A stretch of DNA of 64,000 bases from Blastocatellia bacterium (GCA_019695185.1 JAIBAN010000023.1:1-64000); one strand, 5' to 3'; shown: positions 16,681 to 25,705, numbered from the stretch's first letter. Numbers and translations: made by a program. The notes: generated from the letters alone by a model not told the origin.

Positions 16681-18054
16681 CTAGAACGACCGGGTGACCA
16701 TCGGTTCATGCACATGGTCTGCTTTCGGGCTGAAAGCTGCCATTGTTGGGGCTTTGGCTTCGTCCTGATGGTGTGAAACGCTTGGTGCCCGAAGGGTCAT
16801 AAATTGCACCAGGTCCTTGGTGAAAATCATATCGAGTGCCCAATCCAGCACGACCCGGACTTTCTTTTCCAACCGGGGCAGTTTACTCAGATAAATCCCG
16901 CGCCAGAGTAACCAGGCGATGAACCCCGAAAAGTTGTACCCCAGGATTTGCGCCACCCCCGTCCGCTTGCCTATCGCCGCCAGCAATCCGATGGTGGTAA
17001 AGACAAAAGGGCGTTTGGTTCCGCCCCGAATGGCGGCGGCAACGTTTTGGGCCACCACTTTTCCTTCCCGAATGGCATGCTGGGCCGTGGGCGGAAAAGG
17101 CTTACCGGTTTTGACATCCGGAATCGAGGCGCAATCGCCAAACGCCCAGACACCCGGCCAGTCTGTGACTTCCAGGCAATCGTTGACCACAATCCGGCCC
17201 CGGTCTTTTTTGACCGGCAGGGTTTCCAGCAACGGATTGGGTGAGGTTCCCGCCGTCCAGACCACAGTATTGGTCACGATTTTCGTGCCGTCGGTCAATT
17301 CCACTTCGCGTTCGCCAATGCTCTTGACCTTGCAATTGGAGCGAATTTCCACATTGCGTTCGCTCAGTTTCTTTTGCGCGTAGGCTCCCAGCGATTCATT
17401 CAGTTCCGGCAAAATCACTTTGCCCGGATGGACCAGCACCAGCCGCAGCATGGTTTCGTTCAGGTGCGGATAAAAATGCAGGGCTTCGCGCAAGAAATCG
17501 TTCATGCCGGCAATCGTTTCGACTCCGGCAAAGCCGCCACCGGCCACGACAAAGTTTAACAGCGGTTCCCGGACAAAGGGACAGCATTCGAAATCGGCTT
17601 CTTCCAGGTTTGAAATCATGTGGTTGCGCAGATGAATGGCATCCCCCAGTGATTTCATGGTCATGGCCCGTTCCTTGCCGGGCAGGTTAAAGAAATTGGT
17701 AATCGAGCCCAGCGCAATCACCAGATGGTCATATTCCAGTTCGTGGTGATGGTGGGTGTCGCCGTGTGAAACCACCACGGTTTTATTGGGCAAATCAATC
17801 GTTTCGACATCGCCGTGAAAGAAATTAACCCGTTTGAGCAATTTCCGGATGGGGTTGACGATATGCGTGATGTCGAGGTCGCTCGCCGCCACTTCGTGCA
17901 GCATCGGTGTAAAGAGAAAGAAGTTTTCCCGATTCACGAGCGTGATTTCGACGTTCGGATCCTTTGCCAGCGATTTTTCAAATTCCATCGCGGCATACAC
18001 GCCGCCAAATCCGCCGCCCAGAATGACAACACGGGTTTTTTTCTTGATAGACAC
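16681..18054 (-). CDS. ndh: Type II NADH:quinone oxidoreductase
   Basis: 457 aa. GTG start at 18054 with GGAGAA 6 bases upstream. Two dinucleotide-binding motifs, VVILGGGFGGVYAA (FAD) near residue 10 and VVAGGGFAGVETIAG (NADH) near 170, plus the TVVWTAGTSPNP and GDCA...PTAQHAIREG motifs, identify a non-proton-pumping NADH dehydrogenase. The C terminus has a membrane-binding amphipathic region. It would feed electrons into the quinone pool used by the alternative complex III encoded further along. Confidence 0.9.
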   Translation of the reverse strand: MSIKKKTRVVILGGGFGGVYAAMEFEKSLAKDPNVEITLVNRENFFLFTPMLHEVAASDLDITHIVNPIRKLLKRVNFFHGDVETIDLPNKTVVVSHGDTHHHHELEYDHLVIALGSITNFFNLPGKERAMTMKSLGDAIHLRNHMISNLEEADFECCPFVREPLLNFVVAGGGFAGVETIAGMNDFLREALHFYPHLNETMLRLVLVHPGKVILPELNESLGAYAQKKLSERNVEIRSNCKVKSIGEREVELTDGTKIVTNTVVWTAGTSPNPLLETLPVKKDRGRIVVNDCLEVTDWPGVWAFGDCASIPDVKTGKPFPPTAQHAIREGKVVAQNVAAAIRGGTKRPFVFTTIGLLAAIGKRTGVAQILGYNFSGFIAWLLWRGIYLSKLPRLEKKVRVVLDWALDMIFTKDLVQFMTLRAPSVSHHQDEAKAPTMAAFSPKADHVHEPMVTRSF

Positions 18055-18072
18055 GGTTTTCTCCTTTCAGGA

Positions 18073-18175
18073 AGGACTGAGGACTGAGGACTGAGGACTG
18101 AGTGCAAAAAATGCTTTGGTTGTTCGGTTGTTGGATTTGCTTTTTCTCAGTCCTCAGTCCTCAGTCCTCAGTCCT
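18073..18175. repeat. Inverted heptamer array, unit GGACTGA
   Basis: Left arm 18073-18102 and right arm 18146-18175 are perfect reverse complements of four units plus two bases. The loop is 43 nt. It lies between the lipoprotein gene and the ndh gene, which share a strand. Confidence 0.95.
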
Positions 18176-18180
18176 TGGTT

Positions 18181-18510
18181 TTACTTTTTGCTTCCGCAAC
18201 CGTTGGCACCGCCACAGCTCGCTTTTTCCTTTTTGTCTTTCTCTTTTTTGTCTTCCTCTTTTTTCGAGCCGCAGCCGTTGGCACCGCCACAGCTTGATTT
18301 GTCTTTGCCGGCTTCGGTGGTGGCCGGGGCCGGTTGTGATTTATCGGTGGTGGCCGGTTGGGTATCGGGTTTGGCCGCCGGCTGAGTGGTGGCCGGTTGG
18401 GCATTCTGGTTGGCTGCCGGTTTGGTGTTTGATTCGGTGTTGCTGCAAGCTGTCAGCATTCCGGCAACGGCGAGAGTCAAGAGGGATCCAGCGATGTGTT
18501 TGCGGTTCAT
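18181..18510 (-). CDS. Small lipoprotein with twin SCGGANGCGSKK motifs
   Basis: 109 aa. Lipobox GMLTAC with acylated Cys22, then a Pro/Ala/Thr/Gln/Lys low-complexity spacer and two copies of SCGGANGCGSKK (about residues 73-84 and at the C terminus) joined by a KEKDKKEK linker. The CxxxxxxC pairs suggest metal binding or post-translational modification. Together with the adjacent DoxX gene it recalls Hvf/Buf-type copper-responsive modules, whose precursors carry repeated Cys-Gly motifs beside a DoxX protein, but no MNIO (DUF692) or HvfC-like gene lies nearby. Function is unknown; the motif and lipobox are what the sequence shows. Confidence 0.8.
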   Translation of the reverse strand: MNRKHIAGSLLTLAVAGMLTACSNTESNTKPAANQNAQPATTQPAAKPDTQPATTDKSQPAPATTEAGKDKSSCGGANGCGSKKEEDKKEKDKKEKASCGGANGCGSKK

Positions 18511-18554
18511 ACAGTGTGTTTCTCCTAAATGGGCTGTGTGTGTTATTGAAAAAA

Positions 18555-19097
18555 TTAGAGCGATGAGGCTGAAGCAGGCTTCAATCCGGTTGAGGTCTGC
18601 GCAGCGGCGGTCGTTTCGGTTTTTCCGTGCAGGAATTTCCCGACGATGCTGTCAAGTGAGAAGAGGCCGGGACCAAACACCAGGACCAGCAGCGACGCAA
18701 CCAGGAACAGGAACGGTTCGGCTTCAAAGAATGCTTTTGGATTTGAAAACAGGTTCATCAGGGCTTCGCGTTCAGCCGTGGCATAGGCCACGCACATGGT
18801 GACGACCAGCGGAATGCTCACCAGCCGGGAGCCCAGCCCAATTAAGAGCAGCAAACCCCCGACGCATTCGGTGGTGCCCGCCATGAGGGCATTGAAATAC
18901 GGCAGCGGAATTCCCAAATCCGTGAAAAATGCGGTTGTGCGGTCCAGGTGCATCAGTTTTCCGGAACCCGTCAGGAAAAAGTGGTAACCCCAATACAACC
19001 GGATGGCGAGTAACAGCGGGCTTTGCAGACTGTTTTCAACACCGGTGAGCAGGCCGTAAGCCTGTTTCAGCTTTTGAAAAATGGTCGTGTGAATCAT
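18555..19097 (-). CDS. DoxX-family membrane protein
   Basis: 180 aa with four predicted membrane segments and the DoxX pattern (LLLAIRLYWGYHFFLTGSGKL, then GTTECVGGLLLLIGLGSR, LVVTMCVAYAT and FLFLVASLLVLVFG). AAGGAAC precedes the ATG at 19097. DoxX proteins are implicated in thiosulfate or redox chemistry and in copper-linked operons; the role here is unknown. It lies 44 bp upstream of the Cys-motif lipoprotein on the same strand and 14 bp after the STAS gene, so these three probably form an operon. Confidence 0.85.
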   Translation of the reverse strand: MIHTTIFQKLKQAYGLLTGVENSLQSPLLLAIRLYWGYHFFLTGSGKLMHLDRTTAFFTDLGIPLPYFNALMAGTTECVGGLLLLIGLGSRLVSIPLVVTMCVAYATAEREALMNLFSNPKAFFEAEPFLFLVASLLVLVFGPGLFSLDSIVGKFLHGKTETTAAAQTSTGLKPASASSL

Positions 19098-19111
19098 TGC
19101 AAGTTCCTTTC

Positions 19112-19414
19112 CTATGCGTAGTAAGTGCTTAAAAAACCGGTGTCCCGGTGTTTGGCGGTCCGTTCCAGCAGTTCCGAAACAAACATCGAACAGCCGACGA
19201 TATGCACATGGTTGCGCTTCAGGTGGCGCAGCATTTCAATGCCGGTTTCATCAATAAAGGTCACCATTTCAACATCGAGCACCAAGGCCGGCGTCAATGC
19301 CAGCAGCTCGATGCAGGCCCGCCGCAGTTCCTGGGTCCAGCCTTCGACGATGCGCCCTTCCAGTTGGAGCGTCGTGGTTTGTTCAGTGGTTTCGACAACA
19401 GTCATTCGCAACAT
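19112..19414 (-). CDS. STAS-domain protein
   Basis: 100 aa from the ATG at 19414 (AGAGGA upstream). The pattern LQLEGRIVEGWTQELRR...ALVLDVEMVTFIDETGIEMLRHL fits an anti-anti-sigma-like STAS domain, but the usual phospho-Ser in the DSSG loop is replaced by DETG, so phosphorylation control is uncertain. It is the first gene of a probable STAS-DoxX-lipoprotein operon. Confidence 0.75.
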   Translation of the reverse strand: MLRMTVVETTEQTTTLQLEGRIVEGWTQELRRACIELLALTPALVLDVEMVTFIDETGIEMLRHLKRNHVHIVGCSMFVSELLERTAKHRDTGFLSTYYA

Positions 19415-19761
19415 TGAGGCGTTCCTCTGAAATTTTCTGGACGCTCTCTGGTATGACAATCCTTGTGCCAAACTCCCAAATTCCTTACGAAATTTTTTAT
19501 CTACTTGAAAATAAAGAATTTATTTTTTTGAGTGGAAAACCGGCAGGCTGGTGCTACGAAGTCTGAGCCACGACATTTCGGAGAAACCACGAAATATCGT
19601 GGCCCGAAAAATGGTGGGAAGCCTTTTTTCGTGGGAGTTGGCGTGGGGTGGCTTTCCCAATCCGTCAAGCTGGTAAAAAATTTGATGGAATCGCGGCTGT
19701 GTTTGGAAGAAAATGGAGAGACACCTGCAATGTACAGCACGATCCTCAGAAGCGAGGCTGC
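19415..19761. other. Spacer with one inverted repeat
   Basis: No convincing gene. CCACGACATTTCG (19568-19580) and CGAAATATCGTGG (19590-19602) form a 12-of-13-bp inverted repeat upstream of the HTH gene and may be an operator or hairpin. Confidence 0.4.
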
Positions 19762-20280
19762 ATGGAATATTCAAAAGTACAGGCGGCGGCCTACCTTGGC
19801 GTTGGCCTCAAAATGATTGAAAAACTGTTGGCCAAAGGCCGGCTCAAGGGGCGGTTGCGGACAGGAACCCTTGGTCCGGAACAGGTCTTTTCCCAAGCTG
19901 AACTTGACCATCTCAAAGCCGAACTGAAACCGGAAACAACCTTGGTTCCAGTCAAACTCGCATCGGACTCTCAGGCTTTGGCTGCGCCGCTGGAGCCTCC
20001 ACTCTTTACCCCCGAAGATTTCGTCGGAATGTTTTTTGAACACGTGCCGATTGCGGATTTACTCACACTTTCCATTCGACAGGCGGCACAACTGTCAGGA
20101 CTGCCTGTTTCGCTTTTGCGGGAAGCCATCCGCAACCAAAAACTGCCGGCCAAATTATTTGGCCGAGGTTGGCGTATCCGCCGCGAAGACCTGCGCAGTT
20201 ATATCGGACAACTCTGGGACGAAGGCAAAAAAGAGGATTCCGCCAAAAGCGAAAAGGTCAAAAAGAAGCATAAGAGGTAG
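19762..20280 (+). CDS. Protein with two excisionase-like HTH domains
   Basis: 172 aa from the ATG at 19762 (MEYSKVQAAAYLGV). Two MerR/excisionase-type helix-turn-helix units: KVQAAAYLGVGLKMIEKLLAKG at the N terminus and SIRQAAQLSGLPVSLLREAI near residue 110, followed by the typical wing GRGWRIRREDLRSYI. The C-terminal tail is Lys-rich. It is probably a DNA-binding regulator; the target is unknown. No integrase lies nearby, so a phage role is not supported. Confidence 0.7.
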   Translation: MEYSKVQAAAYLGVGLKMIEKLLAKGRLKGRLRTGTLGPEQVFSQAELDHLKAELKPETTLVPVKLASDSQALAAPLEPPLFTPEDFVGMFFEHVPIADLLTLSIRQAAQLSGLPVSLLREAIRNQKLPAKLFGRGWRIRREDLRSYIGQLWDEGKKEDSAKSEKVKKKHKR

Positions 20281-20420
20281 GCAGGGTTCAGGGTTCAGGG
20301 TCCAGGGTTTTCGAATATCAGGAGATTTGAAGTTCTCGATGGGTTTTAATTGTCAATTGTCAATTCTCAATTCAAAAGACCCTGAACCCTGGACCCTGAA
20401 CCCTGAACCCTGAACCCTGC
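20281..20420. repeat. Inverted heptamer array, unit GGGTTCA (with GGGTCCA variant)
   Basis: Left arm 20281-20310 and right arm 20380-20420. Both arms contain one GGGTCCA variant among GGGTTCA units. The inner side of the right arm carries a remnant GAATTGA-type tract (TCAATTCTCAATTC). It lies between convergent genes. Confidence 0.92.
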
Positions 20421-20421
20421 C

Positions 20422-20916
20422 TTACCAGCCCCAGGTACTTGGTTCGCCTTTGAACGGTCCCACGATGTCGCTGGTAATCCAGCCGCCATAAAAATTGCCC
20501 GGTTGCGGTGTGACCCGTTCACCATCCACATAGCAGGCTTCGACCCTTCCGGCATAAAACGCCAGAAAATCACGAATTGGGGCAAACGCGGGCACTGGTT
20601 GCGGATAGGCCCAGGCGACATCCTGAACTCTGTGGCCATTCACTTCCAGGTCAAAATACAAGGCTCCGCCCTTCCACTCGCAATAAGAGGATTGGGGCGA
20701 AACCTGAAGCAAATCCATCCGGATGTCTTCCGGTGGAATGTAGTAAACCGGCGGATGGCTGGTTTCCAGCACGCGCCACGCCCGGACCGAATCGGCAATC
20801 ACGGTCCCGGCAAAAATCACCTGAATCCGTTTCCTGGTTGGCTCCAGCCGGGGCGGACGGGGATAATCCCAGACGGATTCCTGCCCTGGTTGGGGTGCAA
20901 TGGGTGTTGGTTTCAT
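20422..20916 (-). CDS. DUF427-family protein
   Basis: 164 aa. The start at 20916 follows GGAGGG. Contains the DUF427 signatures RVIFAGTVIADS-like (IQVIFAGTVIADS), YYIPPEDI and CEWKGGALYFDL, then DVAWAYPQP. The family is compact and of unknown biochemical function. It is divergent from the saccharopine-dehydrogenase-like gene, sharing a spacer with a palindrome at 20955-20974. Confidence 0.85.
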   Translation of the reverse strand: MKPTPIAPQPGQESVWDYPRPPRLEPTRKRIQVIFAGTVIADSVRAWRVLETSHPPVYYIPPEDIRMDLLQVSPQSSYCEWKGGALYFDLEVNGHRVQDVAWAYPQPVPAFAPIRDFLAFYAGRVEACYVDGERVTPQPGNFYGGWITSDIVGPFKGEPSTWGW

Positions 20917-20954
20917 CTTTCCCTCCAAAAGAAAAAATGGCCCGATTTCTTCTA

Positions 20955-20974
20955 TTGTATTAAATATGATACAA
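20955..20974. promoter_or_regulatory. Palindromic operator candidate
   Basis: TTGTAT-N8-ATACAA in the AT-rich divergent spacer between the DUF427 and saccharopine-dehydrogenase-like genes, positioned to control either promoter. Confidence 0.4.
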
Positions 20975-21051
20975 CTGAAGATATGAAATTTCCGGAATGA
21001 TGATTCTTCCTTGGCAAAATTCAACCCCAATTGAATACGTGGTGTTTCAGG

Positions 21052-22095
21052 ATGACCCCCAACCTTTTGATTTATGGTGTGACAGGATACACCGGAGCTT
21101 TGATTTCACGAACCGCTGCGGCCACAGGACTCCGCCATATTGTGGCCGGGCGAAACCGGGCAAAAGTTGAAACAGCCGCGCAAAAAGTCAACGAATCAGC
21201 CCGAATTTTTGATGTCACCAACCCAACCGCGATTGCAGCCGCTTTGGAAGGGATTCAGGTGGTGCTCAACTGCGCCGGCCCGTTTTCGGTCACCTGCCGC
21301 CCGCTGGCTGCTGCCTGCATTCGGGCTGGGGTTCATTATCTCGACTTGGCCGGAGAAGTTGCCGAGTACGAAATCGTCCGAGCCTTGGACGCCGAAGCCG
21401 CCCAAGCCGGAGTGATGCTCATGCCGGGGGTTGGGTTTGGGATTGTCCCGACGGATTGTGCTGCTGCCCTGGTTAAACAACAGCTTCCTGATGCCACCCA
21501 TTTGGCTCTGGCTTTTGAAACTATCGGAGGCGTTTCGCAGGGAACGCTCAAGACTTTGTTGGCGGGAATTCATCAAGCCGGGTGGGTGCGTCGGAACGGT
21601 CAGTTGGAAACGGCCTTGCCCGCAGCCACAGTCCGGCGGATTGACCTGGGAAACGGAATCCGAACGGCGGTGCTCAATCCCTGGCGGGGGGATATTTCGA
21701 CGGCATGTGACAGCACCAGAATTCCAAATATTGAAGCCTACACGGTTTTCCCCGGTTTGGTCCGCTGGCTGATGACTGCCGGAAATAGTTTTTTAAGCTC
21801 GCTGACGGTCAGGGTTTTATCACGGATTGTTGGTTTACTGCCGGAAGGCCCCAACGAGAAACAATTGGCCCAAGGAAAAACCTTTGTGTGGGCGGAGGCC
21901 AAAAACGAACGGGGGCAACAAACCGTCCTGCGTCTGACCGGTCCGGAAGCCTATCGGTTTACCGCAGCCACCGCCGTGGAGATTGCCTGCCGGGTCAGTC
22001 AGGGGCAGTATATGCCCGGCTTTCAAACCCCAACCAGAGTGTTTGGCCCCGATTTCGTCAGAAAAATTGAAGGTGTTCAGGTTTTTTCAGAGTGA
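21052..22095 (+). CDS. Saccharopine dehydrogenase-like NAD(P)-binding protein
   Basis: 347 aa from the ATG at 21052; an in-frame TTG lies 21 bases earlier. N-terminal Rossmann motif LLIYGVTGYTGALIS, then VAGRN, LNCAGPFS and YLDLAGE, typical of the saccharopine-dehydrogenase-like/trans-acting enoyl reductase superfamily. MLMPGVGFGIVPTDCAAAL is also typical. It probably oxidises or reduces a small metabolite or lipid; the substrate is not inferable. Confidence 0.82.
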   Translation: MTPNLLIYGVTGYTGALISRTAAATGLRHIVAGRNRAKVETAAQKVNESARIFDVTNPTAIAAALEGIQVVLNCAGPFSVTCRPLAAACIRAGVHYLDLAGEVAEYEIVRALDAEAAQAGVMLMPGVGFGIVPTDCAAALVKQQLPDATHLALAFETIGGVSQGTLKTLLAGIHQAGWVRRNGQLETALPAATVRRIDLGNGIRTAVLNPWRGDISTACDSTRIPNIEAYTVFPGLVRWLMTAGNSFLSSLTVRVLSRIVGLLPEGPNEKQLAQGKTFVWAEAKNERGQQTVLRLTGPEAYRFTAATAVEIACRVSQGQYMPGFQTPTRVFGPDFVRKIEGVQVFSE

Positions 22096-22264
22096 ATCGG
22101 CGCAAGAAAATCACCTGGGTTTTTCTGTCGTTCGGCTCGTTCCCTTATGTGCTGCGTGGAATAATAAAAAGCTATGATGAATTTCTTTGTTGCCCGGATG
22201 TTGCCTGATTGTGCCCCGGAACGTTCACCGAACGATTGTAAAACTTAATAGGAGATTTGACCGC

Positions 22265-22792
22265 ATGCCGGAATCCAAACCGATTACACAGACAACCCCA
22301 CCAGCCGTCACCCTGCGCCGTGCCGCCCTCTCTGACGTTCCTGAGCTGGCACAACTCGGCAGCCAGTTGTTCCGGCAACATTATGCCTACGACGCGCAAC
22401 GCTTTTTCATTGCCGAACCATTGGTCAACCATCACGCACAGTTTTTTGCCGAACAGTTGCGGAATGAAGCGGCAATTATCCTTGTGGCAGAAATTGAAAA
22501 TCGGCTGGTTGGGTATGCGTTTGTGCGACTTGAGGCAGAAAGCTTTGTGGATGCAAGTGCGGCTTGCGCATGGCTGCATGACATCTACGTGGACGCTGGA
22601 GCACGCGGTGACAAGCTGGGGAAACGCCTCATGCAAGCGGCAATCGAAGCCGCCCACGAACTGGGCTCGTCGTGCCTGATGCTGAGTGTCTCCCCGCATA
22701 ATGCCGTCGCCCAGACGTTCTTTCGGCAACAGGGTTTTCGCCCGACAATGGTGGAAATGCGACTGGATTTTGCGAGCCCGGACAATCCGTAA
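22265..22792 (+). CDS. GNAT-family N-acetyltransferase
   Basis: 175 aa. AGGAGA lies 8 bases before ATG 22265. Contains VTLRRAALSDVPELAQL at the start and the acetyl-CoA motif IYVDAGARGDKLGKRLMQAA followed by LSVSPHNAVAQTFFRQQGFRP. It transfers an acetyl group to an unknown amine. The region between the previous gene and this one is 169 bp. Confidence 0.85.
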   Translation: MPESKPITQTTPPAVTLRRAALSDVPELAQLGSQLFRQHYAYDAQRFFIAEPLVNHHAQFFAEQLRNEAAIILVAEIENRLVGYAFVRLEAESFVDASAACAWLHDIYVDAGARGDKLGKRLMQAAIEAAHELGSSCLMLSVSPHNAVAQTFFRQQGFRPTMVEMRLDFASPDNP

Positions 22793-22871
22793 TCAGGCGC
22801 GTCGGTGAACTCATCTCGGATTGTCCTGTGGTTTGGTTCGTTGGGTTACGCCCCGCCTGGATAAAAAGAGT

Positions 22872-23366
22872 ATGCCCAATCTCACTGTTACCAATTGGCC
22901 GCCTGATTGTGTTCCGGAACGGTCCCCGATTTACACTTGGAATGAACTGACCCTCACCGTTCCGCCGGAAGTCGCCTGGAGTTGGCTGATTCGGGCTCCG
23001 CTCTGGCCGAACTGGTATAGCAATTCCAGACAGGTGGTGTTGGAAAATGCTTCAGGACCGGATTTGGCCTTGGGAACCTGGTTTTCCTGGACGACTTTTG
23101 GCGTGCGGGTCCGGACGGTGGTGGAGGAATTTGTTCCCTGCGAGCGCTTGGCGTGGCGTGGAACGGGGCTCGGAGCTGTCGGCTATCATGCCTGGTACCT
23201 TGAGCCGTGTCCGCAAGGTTGCCGGGTGGTTACTGAAGAAACCCAACACGGAGTGGTTCCCTTTCTGGGGCGGTGGGTGCTTCGTCCAGGGTTGTTGCAT
23301 TATCATCAAAAATGGCTGGAAGGCTTGGAGCGGATGGGGCAAACCGGCTTTCCGCCGGAAACATAA
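22872..23366 (+). CDS. SRPBCC-family (START-like) protein
   Basis: 164 aa from ATG 22872. The pattern TVPPEVAWSWLIRAPLWPNWYSNSR, then LGTWFSWTTFGVRVRTVVEEFVPCERLAW and VVTEETQHG is that of polyketide cyclase/SRPBCC ligand-binding proteins. The ligand is unknown. It lies 80 bp after the GNAT gene on the same strand and 30 bp before the CitE-like gene. Confidence 0.8.
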   Translation: MPNLTVTNWPPDCVPERSPIYTWNELTLTVPPEVAWSWLIRAPLWPNWYSNSRQVVLENASGPDLALGTWFSWTTFGVRVRTVVEEFVPCERLAWRGTGLGAVGYHAWYLEPCPQGCRVVTEETQHGVVPFLGRWVLRPGLLHYHQKWLEGLERMGQTGFPPET

Positions 23367-23396
23367 AAAACCATCCCCATGATTGGCGGAGGCTTC

Positions 23397-24287
23397 ATGT
23401 TACGCAGCTATTTGTTTGCACCGGGAAATAATGAAAAACTGCTCACCAAGGTTTTTTCCGCCGGAGCGGATGCCGTCGTGCTGGATTTGGAAGACGCGGT
23501 TTCCCCGGCTGACAAGGAAACCGCCCGCCGCCTGACCGCGCAGACGCTGGAACAACAGGTGGCGAAGGTTCAGCCCCGGATTTTTGTCCGCATCAACGCG
23601 GTGGGCAGCCCGTGGTGGCGCGAAGACCTGCGTTCCGTGGTCCAGCCAAACATATCCGGGATTCGGTTACCCAAAGCCGAGTCGCTGGAACAGGTCCGGC
23701 AGGCAGCTTTTGTGCTGGAAGAATGTGAAGCCCACGCCGGAATGAAACTCGGCTCCGTGCGACTGGTCTGCACCATCGAAAGCGCCGCCGGAGTTTTGGC
23801 CGCCGCCGAAATGGCGCGCCATTCGCGGGTGGCCGGTTTTACTTTTGGGGCAGCGGACTTTCTGACCGACATCGGCGGGGAAGCCGACGTACGGGAAACC
23901 GCCACCCTGTTTGCCCGTTCGCAACTGGTGCTGATTTCACGGGCGGCGGGAATTGCCCCTCCGGTTGCGGCGGTTTATACCAATGTAACGGATTTGGATG
24001 GGTTGCGACATTCAACCGTGACGGAGCGAAATCTGGGATTTTTCGGGCGGTCCTGTATTCATCCCCGCCAAGTCCCTGTCGTCAATGAGGTTTTTACACC
24101 AACCGCAGCCCAACTTGCCCAAGCTCGCGCCATGGTAGCCGCCCATGAAGAAGCCCAAGCCGCCGGGTCCGCCGTGACGGTGCTTCCCAACGGAGAATTT
24201 GTGGACCGTCCCGTTGTGCTGCGGGCGCAGGCGCTGCTTGCACTGGATGAGGCACTGCGGCTGAAGGAACCTCAAAGTTGCACCTGA
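23397..24287 (+). CDS. HpcH/HpaI aldolase, CitE-like lyase
   Basis: 296 aa. The ATG at 23397 is preferred because GGAGG lies 4 bases upstream. Motifs: RSYLFAPGNNEKLL, VVLDLEDAVSPADKE, RINAVGSPWW, IRLPKAES, CTIESAAGVLAA and GAADFLTDIG with metal-binding acidic residues. The family cleaves or forms citryl-, malyl- or methylmalyl-CoA-type thioesters; the exact substrate is open. No CitD or CitF neighbours are seen, so a citrate lyase complex is unlikely. Confidence 0.85.
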   Translation: MLRSYLFAPGNNEKLLTKVFSAGADAVVLDLEDAVSPADKETARRLTAQTLEQQVAKVQPRIFVRINAVGSPWWREDLRSVVQPNISGIRLPKAESLEQVRQAAFVLEECEAHAGMKLGSVRLVCTIESAAGVLAAAEMARHSRVAGFTFGAADFLTDIGGEADVRETATLFARSQLVLISRAAGIAPPVAAVYTNVTDLDGLRHSTVTERNLGFFGRSCIHPRQVPVVNEVFTPTAAQLAQARAMVAAHEEAQAAGSAVTVLPNGEFVDRPVVLRAQALLALDEALRLKEPQSCT

Positions 24288-24292
24288 TTGTG

Positions 24293-25705
24293 TTACATGG
24301 TTTTTGAAAACCGTTGTGGCTGGGCTTCCCTCACATAGGCATCAAACCCCATCGCCACATTGCGCGGATAGAGCCTGCCGAGCGAAGTCAATTGGATGGC
24401 GTCCGCTTCCACCGTCACCAGATTGTCCTGTTCCAAGGGTTCGAGGCGTTCCAGTTCGCTGGCGAAATACCGGTCAAAGTCAATTGCAAACTCGGTTTCG
24501 ATTTCCTCTTTGACCACGACGGCATGGCATAAAATCCGGTTGATGACGGCGCGCCGCAACCGGTCGTCGTCCGAAAGGTACATGCCGCGCATGGTCGGCC
24601 AGGGTTGATGCGCCGCCGCCCGGTAATAATCCGCCAGGGTGTGCAGGTTCTGGGCATAGACGTTGCCGAAACTGCTGATGGCGCTCATCCCAATCCCAAA
24701 CAAATCGCATTCGGCTCTGGTCGTGTAACCCTGGAAATTCCGATGGAGCGTCCGCGCATCCTGAGCAGCACACAGTTCGTCCGTCTCCAGCGCGAAGTGG
24801 TCCATTCCAATATGCCGATAACCCGAAGTGGTCAGGCGGCGGATGGAATGAAAGAGAATTTCGCATTTGTCTTCGCTGCTGGGGAGCAGCTTTTCCAGTA
24901 CCCGTTGCTGGCGTTTCATCCAGGGCACATGGGCGTAGCTGAAGAGGGCAATCCGGTCCGGACGCAGCCGGAGGATTTGCTCCAGGGTGGTTTCAAACCC
25001 GGCCAGGGTCTGCTTCGGCAGACCGTAAATCAAATCTGCATTGAGGCTCAGAAATCCAAGTCTCCGACACTCGCGCATGAGGGTTTCCACCATTTCGACG
25101 GATTGTATCCGGTGAATGGCCTGCTGCACGTCGGGGTCAAAATCCTGGATGCCCATGCTGACCCGGTTCACACCCTGCTGACGGAGCGTTTGCAGGTGTT
25201 CAATGGTCGTCACCCGTGGGTCAATCTCGATGCTGATTTCCGCCGTGGACGAGAGCGCGAAATTCCGGTGGATGGTTTCAAAGACATCCGCCAGTTGCGC
25301 GGGCGAAAGAAACGTCGGCGTCCCGCCGCCCAGATGGATTTGGTCAAGCTGGCGGGTCCGTTCGGTATGCCGCCCAATCCACTCGATTTCCGTTTTCAAC
25401 CGTTCCAGATAAGGGTTGGCCGCCTCATGATTTTTGGTAATCACCGTGGTGCAGGCGCAGTAACGGCATAAGGACTCACAAAACGGAATGTGCAGATAGA
25501 GCGAAACCGGTTTCTCCGGACCAAGGCGGTTGGCGGAACTCACTGCCTGACAGAATTGCTCGCCATCAAAGTCGGAGGACCATTCCGGAATTGTGGGATA
25601 GCTTGTGTAGCGCGGTGCGGGGCGGTTGTAACGCTCAACCAGTTGTTTGGCTGTCTGTAAAACCGTTTCGCTCGGAGTGGCAGCAGGGATGCGGCGGATA
25701 AACAT
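24293..25705 (-). CDS. hemN: Oxygen-independent coproporphyrinogen III oxidase
   Basis: 470 aa from the ATG at 25705; upstream codons are not supported by a ribosome-binding site. Radical-SAM cluster Cys76-x3-Cys80-x2-Cys83 in FCESLCRYCAC, preceded by YTSYPT near residue 33, and LGGGTPTFLSP. It converts coproporphyrinogen III to protoporphyrinogen IX for heme synthesis and would supply the many cytochromes encoded further right. The stop is 6 bp from the convergent CitE-like gene. Confidence 0.93.
   Translation of the reverse strand: MFIRRIPAATPSETVLQTAKQLVERYNRPAPRYTSYPTIPEWSSDFDGEQFCQAVSSANRLGPEKPVSLYLHIPFCESLCRYCACTTVITKNHEAANPYLERLKTEIEWIGRHTERTRQLDQIHLGGGTPTFLSPAQLADVFETIHRNFALSSTAEISIEIDPRVTTIEHLQTLRQQGVNRVSMGIQDFDPDVQQAIHRIQSVEMVETLMRECRRLGFLSLNADLIYGLPKQTLAGFETTLEQILRLRPDRIALFSYAHVPWMKRQQRVLEKLLPSSEDKCEILFHSIRRLTTSGYRHIGMDHFALETDELCAAQDARTLHRNFQGYTTRAECDLFGIGMSAISSFGNVYAQNLHTLADYYRAAAHQPWPTMRGMYLSDDDRLRRAVINRILCHAVVVKEEIETEFAIDFDRYFASELERLEPLEQDNLVTVEADAIQLTSLGRLYPRNVAMGFDAYVREAQPQRFSKTM

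Noticed and set aside
19762-20280. HTH protein as a phage excisionase marking an integrated element
   Set aside because: No integrase, attachment-site repeats or phage genes around it; the protein has two HTH domains and is longer than excisionases.
20281-20420. Could the short repeat arrays be CRISPRs?
   Set aside because: Units are 7 bp, head-to-tail without spacers, and arranged as an inverted pair. No cas genes are present in the window.
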